In this document: one piece after another, positions 1 to 43,790 of the stretch
Position numbering within the stretch: the stretch's first letter is position 1
How the letters are laid out: every line of letters begins with the position of its first letter
Notes under the pieces: generated by a model
The model's database searches: none
Told to the model about the DNA's origin: nothing
The model's input: only the letters and a program-made list of their open reading frames with translations
Translations under genes and position numbers: made by a program
DNA from: Diadema setosum
Lineage: Eukaryota; Echinodermata; Echinoidea; Diadematoida; Diadematidae
NCBI RefSeq assembly: GCF_964275005.1
Contig: NC_092693.1
Location: forward strand, 23,020,835-23,084,834
Reading direction: 5' to 3'
DNA length: 64,000 bases

Positions 1-1113
1 AAAGCCCGTCACACCCCAACGGCCTTTTTTAAGGCCACACATATTCAAGAAAGAATAAGTTTATGAGTCAGAAGAAAGCATTACACTTTACATTTCGTTT
101 TTATTTTCAGTCAAATAACAAAAAAAAAAAATTGTTTTAAATCCTTTTTTTAATTACTTTTCTTTCCTTCACAGGTTTTGGAGACGTACCGGTATTCAAT
201 ATTCAACTCTTTCTCCCCAAAATTTAACATGACGCTTCTTCATCAATATACAAATTCAGTTCACACCATCAGGTCTAATTTTGCAGTTTCATTTCAGGGT
301 CGATAACGAAAGTATTGTTTTCAGTATTGTTTTCACTTACAGTGCTAAATCAGAACACCTGCTCGACGCTTCAGAAAATTATCAATTTCAATGGAACTCA
401 TTCACGTTCGTTTCACATTGTAACATTTCTCTCATTTCTCGTTTCTTGTTTCCACTTCTCTCAGTTCCATTTCCGGGATACCCAAACGCTCGTGACATCG
501 GCATTCTCAAACGTTCATTAAGGATGTTAATGTGACGCATCATGCGTCACATTAACATCCTTATCATCTCTCAGATTCAATCACACTCGAATCACAACAT
601 TCGCTGATGCTCCGGACATCGGCATTGTACATTCACACGTCCACACGATGTGGAATTTCCGCAGGAACATTTGCGTGCTTTTATTCTGTTTGGTCTTCCT
701 TCCATTTCCCGCCTCGGAGCTTCGAAACTCAATGGACTGATATATTTTAAACCTGTAAAATCAATGAGAGAAAGGTTATCAACATACGTAAAATCAATGT
801 CTAATTAAGGTGTAATTTCTTTTTACGCAAATCGGGGATGCGGCTTATACGGCGCTGCAGCCTTTGCGCCGGCGAATACGGTAGGTCATGTGAGTCAGAG
901 CTCCAGTTATATCCATGTAGACTTTCTCAGATGTTGTAGTGTAAAATTTAAATCCTTCAAACAGTTTTTGGCTCTTTCTATTCAACGGCTGTTTAGTCTC
1001 CTATCTATATGTGGCTTGATTTGCACAATATACTTGCACAATTTTTATGACATGGTTGTTTGTAAGCGGATGAGTGAATTAATGTGTTTACTTTGTGGTA
1101 ATCTTCTCTCCAG
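1..1113 (+). other. Left-edge non-coding sequence, intron 7-like, of DCAF11 copy A
   Basis: By comparison with copy B, the first visible exon of copy A (1114) is coding exon 8, so this stretch should be the intron before it. I looked for the counterpart of copy B exon 7 (the SSWS-encoding 44-bp exon) and did not find it, so it must lie left of the window. Apart from a 43-bp near-perfect palindrome at 520-562 and A/T runs there is nothing recognisable. The short open frames here resemble no family I know. Confidence 0.6.
520..562. repeat. 43-bp palindrome, 21-bp arms
   Basis: Arms 520-540 and 542-562 are exact reverse complements with one base between them. The centre reads TGACGCATCATGCGTCA, so each arm carries a TGACGCA core resembling a CRE/AP-1 half-site. 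No target-site duplication is obvious. It could be the remnant of a foldback element or a cruciform-forming site. A role as a bZIP binding site is speculation. Confidence 0.8.
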
Positions 1114-13531
<12,418 letters not shown>

Positions 13532-16500
13532 TGAGGAAAAGAGAGGGCATCATGCCTAGTCTGAAGTGAACTGCATTCACATCGGTTGTGGCTGTGTGTT
13601 TGATAATCATCGGCGATCAGTCTTTTCTGTGATGTCAGAACCTTGCGTAACACTTACGTTCACATTGTATACTCTATGCAGAAAAGCTGTAATGATTGGC
13701 AACCAAAAACACAGATTTGCAGTTATGTGCTTTCGTCAAGTCCTCAAAAGTCTTCCACCCTAGACAAGATTAAACCAGAGTCTCATTGATTACACATTGA
13801 GACTTGTGGGACCTGTTGTATCTATCGTCATCACAGAATCAAATGAGAAGTTCATGGATGCCTGTGTGAGCTTGATGTACACTGTATGCATCTTGAGTTA
13901 AAGCTCAATTCAAAGTTTAGTTGTAAGTTATTTCATCACTGTGGCACCACAAATAAGTCATCACTGCAGTGTAGAAACATGTTAATGCTTCATGAGTTCT
14001 GCACTTTTTTTCAAAGACCATAATGATGGTGATGATGATGATTATGAAGATGATGGGGTGTGGTTGATTGACATGAAAGGTCATTACTGTCATGAGTGAA
14101 AGGAGAGACAAGTGATAATGAAATATAGAGTCACAACCGAGATATGATTTTTGTGTGTGTGTTTGTTTTTTGTTGTTATTTTAACCTGTTAAGGATGAGT
14201 CCCACGTATACTCAGGCAGGTGTCTATGGGAAATGCGTGTTGCAGCAAAATCAATCCTTCTTCAATGGGTCAAGTTCCAGGCATGTTTCATTCAAAATGG
14301 CATGCATATGTTTTACTTCAAGTATTATCATCAAATCCTTGTAACAAGCACAATTTTTTTTTTTCTGTTGGGGAAAAAAAAAAAATGTTCACTGTAATTG
14401 TGAAGTCTTTCTGATGCGGGTCTATGCAAACATATTTCAAAATGAGTATTTTGCTGAGAAGAAGAACCTATCTGAATGAGGACAATTATCACAGCATTAT
14501 CAAGTCATGCCTGATCATCTCTAACCTTAATATTGTCTTATCAAGGAAATCTTTTAACTTTATAGTGACCACTCAAATTTGTTATGAGATACCATAGCAA
14601 GTACACCTGTGTATTGGTTGGATTGATGAGTGTAAATACTGAGATAGCTTGAATGACTGCAGTGAAGATGTCTCAGAAGAAGGTATCAGTTGTCATTATA
14701 TGGTTATCTATCGAGTACACTGCAGTGATCACAGAATATCTTACTGGGTTCAATGGCATTGCCTTCTAATTAAGATTTAAATGATCATTTAGTCAAGTGC
14801 AGTGCCATGACGTCATCACTGTAGACATAGAACAACAGAACAATGCTAGTGTAACAGAAGATGAACGAGTGTCAGTGAAGGTGCTGGGAAGCTGTGGTCA
14901 TTCTACATGTATTTCTGTTCTTTAAGAGTTTGGAAAATCTCTTTCAGTCCATGAATTCAGCTGAGTTGATCATGCTTGCTGTGTAGAAGATCTGATTCTT
15001 GTCTTGTTCGTCTTGGGCTGTTATTGAAGGAAAATATGTATCTTACAGATCAAGATACAAGGTGTCCAGTGTACCAAAATCACCCTTAGTTACAGATCCA
15101 AATGGTCAGTTAATGACATTCATCCTGTGTGTGCATAAGACTGTTTTACCACTGATTGACAGGTTATGATTGGCAGGTAATTATGTTGCCTATGTTAGTC
15201 TAAGGTCACTTTCTGAAAGCACCAATAGCAGATTTCCCCGATTCTACAGGAGGCTTCCAGAAAACTTCAGTATCACATCATGTACTAAGGAAGAGAATAT
15301 AAAAGTCTTTCTAAATTTTGGAATTTGCTATTTGTCCACTAAGATGCATGTTGTACATAAGGAAAAGCAAAGAAGTTGATTGAATCCAGAAGCAAGTTCA
15401 AATTACATTGTATAAGATTTAAAACAGTATTCATAAAATTGTAATAAAAGATGGAACCCACCTTTTACTAGGACCACTTTGTTTTACTTCTTTTTTGTGT
15501 GGATATGTCACCCGTTTCAATACCAATTTTCATCAGACAAACTTTGAATTCCTTGAATTCTTTGAAATATCTGCTCTTTAATATTTCTTAATTTTTTTAA
15601 ATTCTTTTTTTTTTAGTTTGGAAAAATGTTATACTCCCAAATGTCACACATTCATGCAGTGGGGACTGCATTTTTGTTGTGCAAATCTGATTCTGATCCT
15701 CAATTAGGACTCAAGAGGTGAGAATCACCTCCCGATGTTGAGTCCACCTTTTGAATTTTAAGAAAGGGGAGCTTATCTCAGTGCCTTCGATAAATATATT
15801 TGTATAGTTTCCCTCCTGTTGAGTGAGGCTGAATATAGTGATAAAGAGTTTGCTTTTCCTTCTTTCATTACCCCTTAAGCATTTATCGTTGGAGACCATT
15901 AAAGCTTACCAATACCCTGAGTATTATGTTTGCTATATGTGTAGAATATACTTGAGACATGCCCTCTGCAAAATATTAGAATTTTTCTGTCACTGCGATC
16001 TTTATTCAAATTTTAAAGAGTATACAAAATACGACTTGAAATAGACTAGTTGATCACCAAATTCTTTCAATCAAAGGATTGCACTACATGTATCGATATC
16101 TTTTTCCAAATACGTCTTGGAGAATAGTGATACATTGTATATGCAATGCATGCGTGCAATCAACTAACCAATCAACATGGAATCTCTATATCGTTTGTAA
16201 AAATGTACGCGTATAGCTAGAATGCACATACATCTGTACCGACGCTTACTAGCGGAGCACAACTGCTAAGTTGCAAAGGTGCATTATGGCTCTTTTTGTG
16301 TGCATTCTAGCTGTAGGCCCCTACATAAATTTAATTTCCAGGGTATTGGTACACACTTTCAGTTTCATGCTGAGAGTTTTTTTTTTTTTCTTTCTTTTTA
16401 CAAATTGACCCATTTGTTCACCAGCATGCTGTCGCCTTTATCCATCATATTCTAAACTTCTGCTTTACACAGCAACCATGTACGTAGGTGCAATAAAGAG

Positions 16501-16904
16501 TTTTTGTTTTCTTTTTGTTGTAATTTTTAGTACCACAAGAGTTTGATAATTGTGTTATGTACACATTATATCCAGAGAAAGAGTCAGTCATGTAAAGACA
16601 TACGTTTGAAGAGGTTTGCAAACGGATCGCTGACGACCATGAAGACTGTGTCATACACGTTGTATGCGTATGATTTCTATGTCGTGATTGTACACATTAT
16701 GTACAAAATGTAGAATATATATTGAGACTACCAAATATATGAAAATGAAAAATATTGTGTTTTGTGTGCTGTAGCTGTTCATATATTTTGTGTTGGAGCA
16801 ATACTCTTCACATCCTTCTATATGTACAATCTTAAAATATTTCCACAAGAAAAGATGAAAAAGCAAAGATTGTCCACTGGTAGCTGTCCACTGCAAGTGA
16901 TTAT

Positions 16905-17012
16905 GAAGAAGAAGAAGAAGAGAGAGAGAGAGAAGAAAAAGAAGAAGAAGAGAGAGAGGGAGAAGGAGGAGAAGAAGAAGGAGCAGGGGGGTGAAGATGA
17001 AGAAGAAGAAGA
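16905..17012. repeat. Purine-only (GAA/GA)n tract
   Basis: About 108 bases almost entirely A/G on the plus strand, mixing GAA and GA units. The Lys/Glu-rich and Phe/Ser-rich frames across it are low-complexity artefacts. Confidence 0.9.
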
Positions 17013-17079
17013 ACGAAATATGTACATGCTTTTCCAGAGTGTGCATTCTTTTTAACATAGGTTTGTTGAGAGAGCCCAT

Positions 17080-17206
17080 TTGAATCGAGTTATGCATCAT
17101 TTCAAAGCTTAAACTAAAAAGTCTGCCCTTTCAGAATCTGTCCTTCACTAAAAATCTATGTCTGGCGACTTTTTGTTGGTTTTGTAATGCAGGGTCACAT
17201 ACATGT
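17080..17206 (-). repeat. Fragment of the TGTGACC..GCGACTTTTTG element family
   Basis: CATCATTTCAAAGCTTAAA, AGTCTGCCCTTTCAGAAT, GTCTGGCGACTTTTTGTT and GCAGGGTCACATA match, in reverse, the left 130 bp of the element at 35181-35845. Confidence 0.6.
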
Positions 17207-17894
17207 ACATGTTTATGAAATTTAAAAAAATATATACTTTAAATCATACAAATTTTGGAATGTATATAAATCACTGGGTAATATTTCAAGGCTACACTGA
17301 TGCTGAGAGTTCATAGAAGTTATACCTCAATACACCATATAACTGACTATTACCTATATAAAGTAGTTTTGCCGGGCAATTGTAGTTGGTATGTTGATTG
17401 GTCGGCAAGGTCAGCTGGCAATATTAGTGGGTATTTTCCTTCTTCCGGGTTTCGCCGTTCACTTTACATGTAAACATTCCGGTCAATCACAAAGGGAAGA
17501 TACTAGTATTCACAAATCCGGGACACACGCACCGCAGAAGAACGCCAATAAATCAACTCATACAAGGTCGACCACTTCCAGCAGCACTACGCGTCAAACA
17601 ATGATGAGTCCATTTGTGCTCAATAACTGCACAGTGACCATCAGTTATTACAACTCTCTAAATTGAAACAGAAGCAAAAACAAAGTGTAAATACGTTCAA
17701 TATTTGGATTTCGCCTGTTATATTCAACTACATAATATGTATCTTGGAAGTTGGAGTTGAATGATGTACATTGATGAACAATTTTGCAAGTACAGCTGTA
17801 TTTGGCGTGTTGGTGATGATCTACAGGTAATATTAAGTCAAATGTGGCGCGGTTGATCTATATCATAGTGTATAGCCGTATTCACATATTTTCC

Positions 17895-18038
17895 TAATTT
17901 ACATAGGGGATAGGTAATTATTATGATATTGACTGGCCTTGAGGGAGATACCAGAAAATATATTGCCCGTACTGAAAGAATGTTTTCTGGTACCTCCCTC
18001 AAGGCCAGTCAATATTATATAATTATCCTTTGTAAATT
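17895..18038. mobile_element. Hairpin MITE with arms of about 45 bp
   Basis: 17917-17959 and 17983-18024 are near-perfect inverted arms (GACTGGCCTTGAGGGAG...; ...CTCCCTCAAGGCCAGTC) around a 23-base loop, with weaker pairing outwards (AATTTACATAGGGGATA / TATCCTTTGTAAATT). Lies about 630 bp upstream of the DCAF11 copy B start codon. Confidence 0.75.
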
Positions 18039-18289
18039 CTAAAGAGGTCTATGACTTGTCAGTCCCCTGTCACGTCAGTCAGCGCCCCTTGCGAGGTTGG
18101 GGGGGGGGGGGGGGAATATACCTGTATAACTGCGACCAGCCCCATCAGTAGTTCTGGTACAAGGAGCGCCCCGGGTTTGGGTGGGGGGATGCTCAAAATA
18201 ACATCTTGCAGGACCATCTTCCATAATGAATGGATAAGAATTATGCAATAGAATTATACGATTTTAATTCATTATGAGAAAGGGGACAT

Positions 18290-18666
18290 CCGCTCCGCCC
18301 CCTCCCGATCCGATGTCCTTACCCCACTTCGGGTACACTGCAGTTCCGGCCGAAAAAGCCGAAGGTGAGCTTTGCTCTTGGCCTTGTTTACATTTCGCGC
18401 CGCACGCACCGTACCACTTGCACTCGCGAAAAACTGCCTGCGCCTGAGCGAGCCTCTAAGGTACCGGTAGGACAGTCATGATGCGTGTGGTACAGGTATG
18501 TAGCGCTAAACACTGTTGTTGTTCGCATGCTGAAGGTACGACGTCTAAATGTGCGATGATGTAACGCCAAACAATCAACGTCCTGATTGTCTCGATTACC
18601 CCAATGGGTTCCAGCCTATCCAGAAGATCTTCATCATACGCTTCGTCCAGTGCCAGAAACACTGCC
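18290..18666 (+). promoter_or_regulatory. Probable promoter/5' UTR zone of DCAF11 copy B
   Basis: The only GC-rich, CpG-containing stretch near the start codon at 18667 (TTTCGCGCCGCACGCACCG, CACTCGCGAAAAACTG). There is no clear TATA box, and the transcription start cannot be placed. The call rests on position and base composition only. Confidence 0.35.
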
Positions 18667-39003
<20,337 letters not shown>

Positions 39004-39550
39004 TGAGAGAGCAAAACGTACATGTACTCTGAAACGCCGCCTCGTAAAAGCTTGATGCAATACTCTAAAAAATAACTCGAAAGTGAGGAATGGGTAGAGG
39101 GACAGAGATTACGATGGGAGAGAGGCATGGTCTGTGAGCCATAAGTTTTTTTTAAGTAGCCTGCAGTGATTACGCTTCTTTGTATTTCCTCGTAAGAAGA
39201 CCAGTGCAGGGGATTGATTTTTACTTTATTTACTTTACTTTTCTGGAACGATGCTGTAGGTCAGAGCCTGTCCCTTGATCAGGATTGTTTCCTTCTCTTG
39301 ATCCTTCCAATTAATAGAGCCTGAGCTAATCTCATTCAAACGTGTCATCTTTAGAATTTTTGCTGATAAAAGATGGAACATGGCTACCTTTATATAGCTA
39401 AGTCCATTTGGTGCAAACAGTGAAGCTCAGAGAAAAAAGTTCAGAACTTCTCTCCAAACTTTGTCATGTAAGAGTCACCCGATAAACTGCTATATTGCCT
39501 GCTATGTGTGGCCTAGAAGTCCCCCCTGATATGGGCCTTGCGATACAGAG

Positions 39551-39775
39551 TACTGTATAAGCTGTTATTTTCGCAAGGGTTTAATTTTTGTGAATTTCGT
39601 GAATCTCAGTTGGACTGCGAATTTAACAACACACGAAAATGTCACCATACGCTAAGGTAGTAGTGCGCTTCTGTAGGCCTCTGTGTCAATTCGCGAAAAC
39701 AACATCTCGCGAAAATGTCCCTGACCTCCTCATTCACGAAAATATCTGTACGCAAAAATAATAGCGTATACAGTA
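39551..39775. mobile_element. CGCGAAAA foldback MITE, family 4 copy 2
   Basis: TACTGTATAAGCTGTTATTTTCGC pairs imperfectly with AAATAATAGCGTATACAGTA. The interior (TTCGCGAAAACAACATCTCG, CTCATTCACGAAAATATC) is the reverse complement of family 4 copies 1 and 3. Confidence 0.78.
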
Positions 39776-40426
39776 GTACTACGAGACAGTTCATGATGCT
39801 AATCAAAAAGCTTGCTTGCTATGAAGGTCGTTTGTTTTTATTGGGGAAGGATGGATTGATGGTTTAGAATCTCATTTTTTAATGTCAGTGCATAACTGAA
39901 GCCTTGACTGTATATTGTCATCATGGTGTGATCAGAATTATCTTCAGAATCAGGGGAGGGGGCTTTCACTTCAGCAGCATGAGACCAATACTGTCCTACT
40001 GTGGAAAAAGGAAACAAGTGACAAAAGTGCATCTAACCTTATATATCCGTCATTCTGAAAGACAACAGCACAACGATACACCATCCTGAATCAGACATCT
40101 CTGAGAAGTGCCAGTGTTCCCGCTCAAAACTTTGGCGTCCTTGTCAATCAGGTTTTGGTCCACTCCACATGAAAACATGATTAGCTCAGGTGTAAATGAT
40201 TTGTCACTTGCTGCCTTTTGACATTGTAGTGGCAACATTCTAGTCACATGATTCTCGTAAGGCAGACATGCGGCAGCAACCTGTGGTTGCAAGACACCAG
40301 ATGGCTGCCATGTGGTTGATCTTGGCTTTCCCGTCCCTGTATGGTAGTTACATAGAAGTTTCTATGTTAAAAGAAGTTTACAGAGTATATGTGGGTGTAT
40401 AATTTTATGAAAGATTTTTCAACAAT

Positions 40427-40632
40427 ATTGTATAAGCTCTTATTGTCGCATACAGATATTTTCACGAATGAGGTCAGAAACATTTTCGTGAGACGTTGTT
40501 TTCGTGAGATGTTGTATTGACACCAATGGTATTGTAACACAAAATTTTTGTGTGTTGTTTAATTTGCGATCCGACTGATGCACGAGATTCCCAAAAAACC
40601 AAACCCTCGCGAAAATAACACCTTATACAGTA
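40427..40632. mobile_element. CGCGAAAA foldback MITE, family 4 copy 3
   Basis: ATTGTATAAGCTCTTATTGTCGC on the left, CTCGCGAAAATAACACCTTATACAGTAAT on the right in two blocks. GATATTTTCACGAATGAGGTC and TTAATTTGCGATCCGACTG match copy 1. Confidence 0.75.
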
Positions 40633-42159
40633 ATCAGCAGTCTACTTGTCTACTTTGTGGATTATGGCATGCATATTATACCCCATTGACTAGATTACTT
40701 ACTTCTCTTCAGTTTTGTATTGAGGATTGAAGAAGTCAAATCTTGTTTTGTTTTTTCTCGAGGGTGAACATATTTAGGTGGAATTGAAGTTAACCATTTT
40801 GACATCCTAGACTGGTCTTCCAATGAACATGTGTAAGCATTGCACATACTTTCTTGCTATAGACAAGATTTTAAAGCTTTTGTGACAAAGAGATATCGCT
40901 TAGAGTATTTCTCCACTCAGGTCCAAACTACCAAAAGATGCTTATTTTGGAGGATTTCATCAAGGTAAGAAGCATGATGAATATCAAATTACAGAGCCTC
41001 ATTGCATTCTTACTGCTCTTCAAGGTAGTAAATATCCCGTTGATGCTTATGTGAGACAAATTCTCACACTGTCATATTTTAGTGTACATCCTTTCTTTTC
41101 AAGTATCAACAATAATCTTAAGTTGCTTATATATCAAACCTAGATATCAAACATGCTAAATCAGTATGTTGTTTATTGCAAGTGACAGAGTTTGTGTGTA
41201 TGTGTTTGTATTATGAGATATCTTTTTTTTTCTTTCTTTTTAATGAGAAGTGCAATGAATTTAATGGACGTTCTGAGATATACATCTGTTTGCTCTGAGA
41301 AGTTGATATCAATACATGCATGAAGACATGCTTGACCCCACATTTCACACTTGCACTTTCCATATGGACATTTTTTTTTTCTTCTTTTCAGAAGTCACAC
41401 ATACCTTTGAATAATGAAGTGGACTTTTGCATGAAAAGTTAATGGTTTCTCTTCACTCACTACATCACTGTGTGGGCAGTGACTCACACATCTTTGACAG
41501 TATTTTAAACCTTGCATGCATTGACGAGGTCTTCTTTGCTCTATAAGTACTTTGCAATCATGCATGCATTGGAGGGAATGTGTGATGTGTGCCATACAGC
41601 AATCTCTCTACCCTAGAGATGTTACAACCCACTGGCAAAGCTCTCCTAAATTCTCAAACAGCAGGCTGTTATATGCAAACCGTGCGTTTGCATTGTTTGA
41701 CAGAAATTTGATCACTGAGTTCTGACAACATTCTGGCCAAGGTCATTTATGCAAAGTTCACACTACAAAGTGGACGATGAGATCTTTGAGTAAAATTAGA
41801 AGGTGTGTATAAGATTTTAGTTTTGAAAGACAAATTTGTTACCCATGTTAACTCCAGCGTGTTTTTGATTAACCCCTCTTTATGCTTTTAAAGGTCTGCA
41901 GGAGGCCTGCAAAAAGATAATTTGTTTTTACTACTTTTTTTTTTAGCTGTTCAGTTTCATACCAAAGATAAGTTTGTGCTGCTGATTGTGTGAGCACAGT
42001 CATACATAGGACATTTTCTTTTTGATCATTTCTCACAAATTTAGCTATCTAATCTATATGAGGTTTGGTAGACCCTGTGGAATATATATATATATATACG
42101 CATATATATAGCGTCGCTGGGATGACAAGACCTCTTATCTACAAAATGTCAAATGTTCA

Positions 42160-42238
42160 GGGCCACGTTTTATCAAAAGATAAAATTGATTTTAAATTTC
42201 CTTACCACACAGTCTGCCATAGACTTACAGTCGAAATC

Positions 42239-42297
<59 letters not shown>
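42160..42297 (+). mobile_element. Truncated MITE family 1 copy 3 fused to (TA)n
   Basis: GGGCCACGTTTTATCAAAAG, then CTTACCACACAGTCTGCC and AAATCAACTATATA follow the 1880-1997 copy. From 42241 on it becomes a pure (TA)n run and the right terminal repeat is absent. In the other copies this position also reads TATATAG, a likely seed for the microsatellite. Confidence 0.8.
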
Positions 42298-42299
<2 letters not shown>

Positions 42300-43234
42300 A
42301 ACTAAAGGTATATTGTATTTTCCTCCTTTGCTTTTCTGTGCATTTTGCTGTTTGCCAGTGCCTGAGGCATTATATTTCTACGTTTTCCCGCTAAGATGGA
42401 AAATAAGTGCAAACTTTGATATTTGTTACATGGCCCATCACTTGGTTCACACTAGAAAAAAGACGGAGATGGGATGTGCTGTAACAAGGTGGGCAGCGTA
42501 AATGGATTGAGATTTGTTTAAACCAAGCACTTTTTCCTCTTGGAATATATTCAACTGTTTACCGAGAGATCTTGGGTTTATCATCCGTTTTCTCAGCATG
42601 GTGTTTGTTTTGTGTCTTGGGGCTTGCTGAGGCATTTACTCATGGGATGTGTAGTCCAGTCTTTTCCCTAAATCAATCATGTCAATGATATTATTGTCTT
42701 GTTTAGCAGGCTCCTGGTTATATGATGTAGCTTTCTGAACATTCACCTCAGCTATTGTACTATGCATGGTCATAGGAGTGTTAAAGTGCGACTGCATTTG
42801 CACTCGAGTTTTTCCTTCCATTTGATGTACCATATTGTTGAAAATAGTTTGATCTCCTCTTGTTGAGATGACAGAACCTGGTGTATCGTGTTCATACCAT
42901 GTACATAAAAGATGTATTATGAAGTCACGAGTCTCTGCGATGTTCATGCTATTTCTGATGATCGAATTTGTAATAAATATCACAGAGGCCTCTTTGCTAT
43001 GATCATCTAATATGAAAGTTGAGTTTTATCTTTTCATACAGTGATATAGGTCTATCAGTTTTCAGTGTAACAATGTCATTCTTTAACACACAAGCACACA
43101 TACAAACGAAGAGTTCCCTTCCAAAAGGTACAAAAGGCCGGCCATGTATGGTACTCGTATATCATGGCACATGGTCAGTTTGGGCCTAATTCAGTGGAAT
43201 TAGAATATAAAATTTTTGGTGTTGATACAATACA

Positions 43235-43471
43235 CATACTTGCCAACTAGTAAGATTTTATCAGATTCAGTCAGATTTTTTACGTAAAAAATAGCAAAAT
43301 CAGATTTTCTGTCAGAGAAATCAGATTTTAAAAAAATATTTAGATATACCTTTCATGTGTATTTTCTGAAGATTTGACTGAAAGTAAGATTTTTAACTTC
43401 AGTTTGCATAGACAATAAGATTTTTGCAATCCATGAGTAAGATATTTCATCTTGAAATGTTGGCAGGTATG
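43235..43471 (+). mobile_element. 237-bp MITE, family 3 copy 2, 6-bp duplication AATACA
   Basis: Ends CATACTTGCCAAC / GTTGGCAGGTATG, flanked by AATACA at 43229-43234 and 43472-43477. Same length as copy 1 with only scattered substitutions. Confidence 0.92.
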
Positions 43472-43709
43472 AATACAGCGCCAGATTTCTATGTCATTAT
43501 TTCATTACTTGGCGCATGCAGATAGAGTGACTGAAAGTGATACGCATTGCAAGCAAAATTTGACAAAAATCAGAATCTATTTTGTCAAATGTACATTCTG
43601 TTGTCCGGCAATACACTGGCTGTTGGAAAGAAGCTCTTCATAATCAGTTGTCGCAAAAGCCATGCTAACCACACACATACTAAGCGCATACATGCACCGT
43701 AACAAATGC

Positions 43710-43790
43710 CATACACAGACAGACAGACAGACCCAGACACAGACACATAGAAACACACACACACACACACTCACACACAGTATATCTTCT
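43710..43790. repeat. CA/ACAG-rich microsatellite
   Basis: ACAGACAGACAGACC, then CACACACACACAC runs with interruptions. Confidence 0.85.

Larger units (their letters stand above)
13532..18666 (+). other. 3' flank of DCAF11 copy A and spacer before copy B
   Basis: 5.1 kb without a convincing coding exon. Candidate poly(A) signals AATAAA at about 15443 and 16494 (GCAATAAAGAG) could end copy A. Holds a short ATG-rich tract (14018-14055), a foldback-family fragment (about 15440-15575), a purine-rich tract (16905-17012), an element-end fragment (17080-17206), a hairpin element (17895-18038) and a GC-richer stretch before copy B. A 91-codon frame at 17391-17666 has a hydrophobic start but no family resemblance. 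Confidence 0.6.

Noticed and set aside
17391..17666. 91-codon plus-strand frame with a hydrophobic N-terminus resembling a signal peptide
   Set aside because: Ser/Thr-rich low-information remainder, no conserved motif, lies in the spacer between the two WDR23 genes.
42636..42983. 115-codon minus-strand frame
   Set aside because: No recognisable motif, no splice or transcript context, and a frame of this length is expected by chance in 64 kb. Left as unexplained.
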